A DNA stretch of 64,000 nucleotides from assembly GCA_963457665.1 (NCBI GenBank), contig OY735201.1:26195387-26259386 (forward strand), given 5' to 3'. This stretch comes from Thysanoteuthis rhombus (taxonomy: Eukaryota > Mollusca > Cephalopoda > Oegopsida > Thysanoteuthidae). Shown here piece by piece: positions 59,099 to 64,000 of this stretch. Both the position numbers and the translations under genes were made by a program. Each line of letters begins with the position of its first letter. Within the stretch, counting starts at the first letter, position 1. The notes under the pieces are model-generated. The model worked only from the letters and a program-made list of their open reading frames with translations. It was not told the DNA's origin and ran no database searches.

Positions 59099-59844
59099 GT
59101 GCTCACTCTATACTCAACATCGAATTTAGAATTGATGTTGGTAATTATGAATTTTTCGTAGACATATCAGATTAGTTATTATGGTTCAGTCGGTAAGAGA
59201 GCCACCCGATGATCATATTGTCAGAATTTCAGATCTCGGTACGGTGATGTTCTTTATTTCATACATTGGTTTGGCTTAACATAGCAGGACAGAAAAATAT
59301 TGAAGAGTTCATTGCTCTGAATTAGGCGATGAATGTTGTTGCGGTTATGGAAAAACTATAAGTTCAATTTCAGACCTGGTTTGGAATGTGACAACGATGT
59401 TTCTTATCTGTTTACACGGTCAAACATCGACTTGGGTATTGCCACCTGCTACTTACATCTTTTCGACGCAGATTCGTTCATGAATAATTTTCACTTGATT
59501 GTACAGCCAACAAGGCTTTTCTGAGAAAGGACTTCGTCTTTTTTTAAAATTTACTCTTTTTCAGATAGATATATCGACTAGAACCACATCAACAGCCCTA
59601 CAAGAATTTAAATCTACGGATATTTTCCTTCCATCTGCTTTTCTTCTTCATTTTTCCAATTGTTGCTGTCACCGACTGAAAGAGAATGTTTATTCTCGTC
59701 GCCCATACAACACGGAACCATTTAAAATAGACCTCCATCATTCAACACTTCTTACCCATTACTCCTGTCTAATGAAACAACGCTCTGGTTCAGCATTAGG
59801 CTGAGTCGACATAGAGCAGCATTCTTATTTTATTCAAATTTGAG
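59099..59844. other. Unannotated spacer
   Basis: TGGTTCAGTCGGTAAGAG at 59182 resembles the start of a tRNA, but no B box or stems follow. ORFs here show no domain. Confidence 0.35.
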
Positions 59845-60075
59845 TTGTTTGCGTGTACACTTGTGCCCATGTATGTGTATTTGCGTGTGTGCTTAAGCAG
59901 CTGTATAGGTATGTGTATGGGCATGTTTATGTTTGTGAGTATGCGTATGTATGTCTCCATGTGTGTGTATATGTGTCGAGTGTGTCTGTGCGAGTTCGAA
60001 TGTGTGTATATGTGTGCGTGTGTATGCATGTGCTTGTGTATGCATATATGGTTGGGTGTTTGTGTGTGGAATTGA
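59845..60075. repeat. Imperfect (TG)/(TATG) tract
   Basis: About 230 bp of TG-rich sequence with ATG, CG and CATG interruptions; overlapping Cys/Val-rich ORFs are artefacts. Confidence 0.85.
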
Positions 60076-60964
60076 GTATATTTCCCTTCATCTCACGCCA
60101 ATCTCATTGGACCACTGACAAACAACTGTAAATCCACTCGGAAAAAAATATTGAGCAGACGAAAGTGAAATGGACAGATGTACATCGTCATTGACAAAAG
60201 AGTTGATCCTGTTTACAAGCCTGTGCTCAGGTCTGCCATGGTGTCACGAGTCAAAATACGAAAGTAGAAAAGTTTGGTTGTTATTGTAAATTTCAATCCC
60301 CGTGTAAAAAAAATAAAAAAGATATCGTTAGGTTTTGCCACTGAACAGTTTCTTTTTTTTCCCATTCAACAACAGTTTATGATGAGTTGCCTATGTTTTC
60401 TGGAAACCATGAATAAATGTAAATGAACATAAAAAAAAAAAACAGAATTGAGTCTACCTGGCTATTCTTTGGAAACAGACACCTGACCAACATCTATTGG
60501 CTGCATGAATCAAAATTAGACGGGGTCTAGTGGAGTACTGATACCAATTTTCAAATTTGTAGATGAAACGGTATGGACGGAAGTGCTGGAACGCACAAAC
60601 ACCTTTAATGAATACAGATGTTCAATAATGATAGACATGCACCTTTATGACTCATGATCATTTTGATTTTTGTTAACCTTCTATGTGATTTGGAGGCTCC
60701 CTACTTTGAGAGCTGATTTACAGGTTGAATGGTCCAATGTTCCGGCACTGGTTACGAAAATCAGGAAGATGCTCTGGTATTATATCATTCTTTCCAAGAT
60801 CAATGAAATGTTCCTGTTTGTTAAGTTCGATCCTGCTCTGAAAAGTTAAGCTTACTTTTCTAAGGTGATTTTTCTTTTGAAGATTCCACAGAAAATCTCT
60901 GTATCAGATTGATGAGTAAACTACTTTTCCCGACCCCTATTTATCTGTCTGTTCGTCAATCTTC
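60076..60964. other. Unannotated AT-rich spacer
   Basis: Nothing recognised except a lone B-box-like TAAGTTCGATCCTGCTC near 60821. Confidence 0.35.
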
Positions 60965-61090
60965 CTCCTCCTTCTCTCTCTCTCTCTCTCTTTACATATA
61001 CACAGACAGAGAAAGAGGTTGAAAGAGAGAGAGAGAGAGTTAGAGAAAGTGAGAGTAAAAAAGTGTGAGAGTAAGAGAGTGTGTGTGTAT
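60965..61090. repeat. (CT)n and (GA)n tracts facing each other, with a TG/TATG end
   Basis: CT run at 60972-60991 and GA run at 61021-61038 separated by 29 bp. They are complementary and could form a stem. Confidence 0.9.
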
Positions 61091-61189
61091 ATGTGTATAC
61101 ACAAAAACAAACCATCCATATCAGTGTGTATACCTAATTGAAAAAGCATCCGTATATGTGTGTACTTGGATAGCAAAATCGATAAATGG

Positions 61190-61270
61190 AATTGTTTGCG
61201 TACTTTGACTTGCAGCCCTGTTGGGGATGACTTTGAAAAACATCTGGTATAATGGATAATTTTTTAAAAG
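61190..61270 (+). repeat. Dispersed repeat C, copy 2
   Basis: Shares TGTTGGGGATGA and its flanks with 5322-5365 in the same orientation. Confidence 0.35.
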
Positions 61271-61684
61271 TCAATATTTGGAAATGCGCAGTTGTTAGCT
61301 CTGTTATGTGGTAATCTTAAAATACTTTTTTTTTCTCAAAACAAATCATAAAAACCTTAGAATGCGTCATATTGTACTCATCTTTCTCTTAATGTTTATG
61401 CATTTAGAATAAGACATAATATTTTCATAATATTCTAAAGTATGAGTCCTCGCTAAAATAAAGTTACATGTAAATACATAATAGGCTTAAATGACATAAC
61501 TGAATTATGCTTTCCGTTGTCTGTCAAACACATGATGACATCGTTTGAGTTTGCTATTTTTACTCAGGAATAGAGATTCTGTGATAATATACTTATACCT
61601 CTAATGTAATTACTGCTTCACTGGCAAGGGAAAGATGTTTGGGAACAATAAGCTTAAATAAACGAAACATACAAATAACTTCAT
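61271..61684. other. Unannotated spacer
   Basis: Nothing recognised. Confidence 0.4.
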
Positions 61685-61716
61685 AATATATATATATATA
61701 TATATAGATATATATA

Positions 61717-61779
<63 letters not shown>

Positions 61780-61794
61780 GTGTGTGTGCATGTG
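61685..61794. repeat. Compound (TA)n-(TG)n microsatellite
   Basis: TA and TG runs alternate twice. Confidence 0.95.
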
Positions 61795-62123
61795 TTCTTG
61801 TTTATACGCATTTGCACGAAATACATATTGTTCCATATTTTAGAAAAAGATTATTAAAGATAGAATAAGTAAAGAAAAATCCCCTAACTGACAAACACGT
61901 ATTATTCTTTTTTAAAATCAATTTTAACAGCTGATCACTTTACAAAATGTAAATAGCAAACGTATGGGTATGAATGTTCTTATCTGCATACACATACATA
62001 AAAATAGATTGATGCATTATTGCATATTAGTACAAGCAGCTATATGATATCTTCTGGGATTTGAATTCATTTAGCAACGTACTATGTGTATACACATCAT
62101 AGCAGTTTAGCAGTAGCAAAGTG
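61795..62123. other. Unannotated AT-rich spacer
   Basis: Nothing recognised between the two microsatellites. Confidence 0.4.
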
Positions 62124-62198
62124 CACGCATACACACATACACAAATACATATTCACGTACGCATATCCACATACACAGACACACAAACACACATAAAA

Positions 62199-62231
<33 letters not shown>
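62124..62231. repeat. (CA)n microsatellite, imperfect then pure
   Basis: Interrupted CA/TACA to about 62201, then a pure CA run to 62230. Confidence 0.95.
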
Positions 62232-62233
<2 letters not shown>

Positions 62234-62485
62234 TCCTCAAAGGAATAATGTATAAACCTATCAAATGAAATATACTTATCGGTGGAAAATAGGTTATACT
62301 TTTGCCGTAAAATCACATTGAAAATTATACAACTTTCTGAAACCCTTTTGAAGTATTCATCTCAAAACCTTTTGCTTTACCATCCCCCCAGGTCCTTTGA
62401 GTAGGCATGCTTCTATGTTAATAGCGTGACAGACAAATAAGTAAACACACAGGCACATATAATTTAAACTCACAAATATATAAAT

Positions 62486-62523
62486 GCACACACACAGACA
62501 CACACACATACACTCACACACAC
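62486..62523. repeat. Short imperfect (CA)n microsatellite
   Basis: CA repeats with AGA, TA and CTCA interruptions. Confidence 0.85.
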
Positions 62524-64000
62524 CTCGATAATCTATTTGAGATAGTGATGTTTAAATATTGTCCAACTAACTGTGTTCAAATGCAATATTTATAGCTTTT
62601 TAGAGGCTCCAGAAAACATTTCATTAGGGTGAAAAATGTTCCACTCCAATATTAACTTTAGTTGGGTAGTGTAATGCACAATGTGAGTTTATGCTTATTA
62701 TTTTGATTTGATATGAAGTCTTATAGATGGAATGAAGTAAGACCCATATTTACAGAATATATTACTAAGGAATATATGAGTTTTCTTACGGGTATGGTTT
62801 CCACACATGGTTAGGTAAGTTAAGTGGATCCAATGAAATACACTTACTTTGAAATCATCAATGTACAAATCCATTCAACGGTCAATCGTTCCATCCTGTA
62901 CCCATCCCAAAAACTATTCGGTGAAGATTTCGAAAACCTGAACGGTCTTTGTTGTTGTTGCTTCAGGAGTGAATAGAGAAGTTTGCAAACGTCGGATTCA
63001 TTATTATTATCATTATAACATTTATCAATTTAGTGTCTAGGATGTAACGTACATTTGCTCAGTCATCTTTTATATCAAGAATTGTAATGGATGTATGCAT
63101 GTATGTGTATATGTATGTATTTTGGTCTGTGTTTCTGCTCAAACTCTTATAGCTGGAAAGGGCATCCGTGACAAGAAAAAAAAACTGTAATCAATTCGAG
63201 CACTTTTTCATCTACGTGCAGCACACATCTTATGTAGATTTTTTCATGTTTTTGTGCTTTGTTGCACCTGAAAATTATCCAGCCAATATAATCAATGACA
63301 AATGTTTGTCCTCGAGTTGTGGTTAGAGATAACTAGGAAACTAACTGGAAACTGCCAGATGTTTTTTTTTTTTTTCTGGTAGTTCTATTCATTAACTTAG
63401 TTTTCTGGAGTCAAATGTAATGTTTCTTTCTTGTTTTTATCTGAAAAGTTAGATTTAGGATGGTGACGTTTTTTTCTCACTTACCTGCTTAGTTTTTTCA
63501 TGATCTAAGTCATTCTTGAGGTTTTCGCTGATGGAATTTCCAAAAGGCAAATTTGAGTTTCGTAAAGTTTTTCTTCGAAGTGTGGACTGTAGGAACGAAG
63601 GAAAGAAAGAAACAAAGAAAAAAAAACAACAAAACCAAACCAGACACTCTGACTTCTATATCAACTAAATACGATCACTGCAACTTTTGTATTGTATATA
63701 TGTATTGAGTAAGGAAAACTAATAAAAAAATGTTCCTAATTAACGGAATTGAATTAGTTATAGCATATTTGTAAAATACCTTTTTATGAATATGCAAGAC
63801 TTGTCAGTTTCGCTGAGTCGCTGAGAGAACCGAATACCTATTAGTTTTAATTTCAAATCACGTATGAACGTTTATTTTTTTTTTTTTTTATAAGTGTATT
63901 TATTCATCAAAATAAAATAAGGCCTTGTGTTATTCCAAACATGCACTCTGGTAGATATATAAGACTTGTCAATTAAGCTAAGTTGGTAAGAAACGTTATA
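62524..64000. other. Unannotated AT-rich end of the window
   Basis: No gene or RNA supported. CTCTTATAGCTGGAAAGGGC near 63147 recalls words common in LINE 3' ends but is too short to call. Poly-T runs lie at 63362-63376 and 63876-63890. Confidence 0.35.

Noticed and set aside
59175-59250. A-box-like TGGTTCAGTCGGTAAGAG as a tRNA or SINE start
   Set aside because: No recognisable B box follows and no cloverleaf can be drawn.

Overview
This is AT-rich animal intergenic DNA. Long (TA)n, (TG)n, (TATC)n, (GATA)n and (TTA)n tracts, tRNA-derived sequences and many decayed non-LTR retrotransposon pieces suggest a large, repeat-rich invertebrate genome. A mollusc, perhaps a coleoid cephalopod, is my best guess, but no host protein-coding exon confirms it. 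I find no convincing host gene; the only full coding region belongs to a retrotransposon.

The centre of the window is the notable part. At 25.38-29.46 kb on the minus strand lies an apparently intact LINE of the restriction-like-endonuclease (RLE) type. It has a single ORF of about 1,201 codons with a Myb-like domain, a reverse transcriptase with a YMDD box, and a C-terminal zinc knuckle plus PD-D endonuclease. It most resembles the R4/Dong clade, known for insertion in TAA repeats, and its 3' end abuts a (TTA)n tract here. Immediately upstream of its 5' end, at 29,458-42,420, is a 12.96-kb head-to-tail array of about 22 almost identical 588/591-bp units. The far end of the array stops abruptly at another TTA-rich tract. 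The simplest reading is one roughly 17-kb insertion with tandem 5' monomers, bounded by its TAA target on both sides. A separate satellite next to the element is the main alternative.

Beyond the array, on the same strand, is an old decayed relative of the LINE (42.53-44.99 kb) that has lost the YMDD region and the endonuclease core. The young element appears to have inserted into the TAA-rich tail of this older copy. A short 5'-truncated sister copy, about 97% identical in protein, sits at 1.58-2.30 kb on the plus strand, also between TAA repeats. A weak fourth fragment lies near 45.9 kb.

The rest is background. Seven decayed 3' ends of an RTE-like LINE lie at 8.6, 11.1, 17.4, 22.7, 23.7, 51.5 and 58.8 kb, all on the plus strand. 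There are three copies of an unnamed dispersed repeat (3.1, 9.1, 46.1 kb), a pogo/Tigger-like MITE candidate (6.65 kb), a tRNA-Val(CAC)-like gene (15.5 kb), a tRNA-Lys-derived sequence (14.34 kb, minus), another tRNA-like unit (18.96 kb), a 5S-rRNA-derived fragment (21.9 kb) and many microsatellites. All identifications come from reading the sequence; no database or folding program was used.
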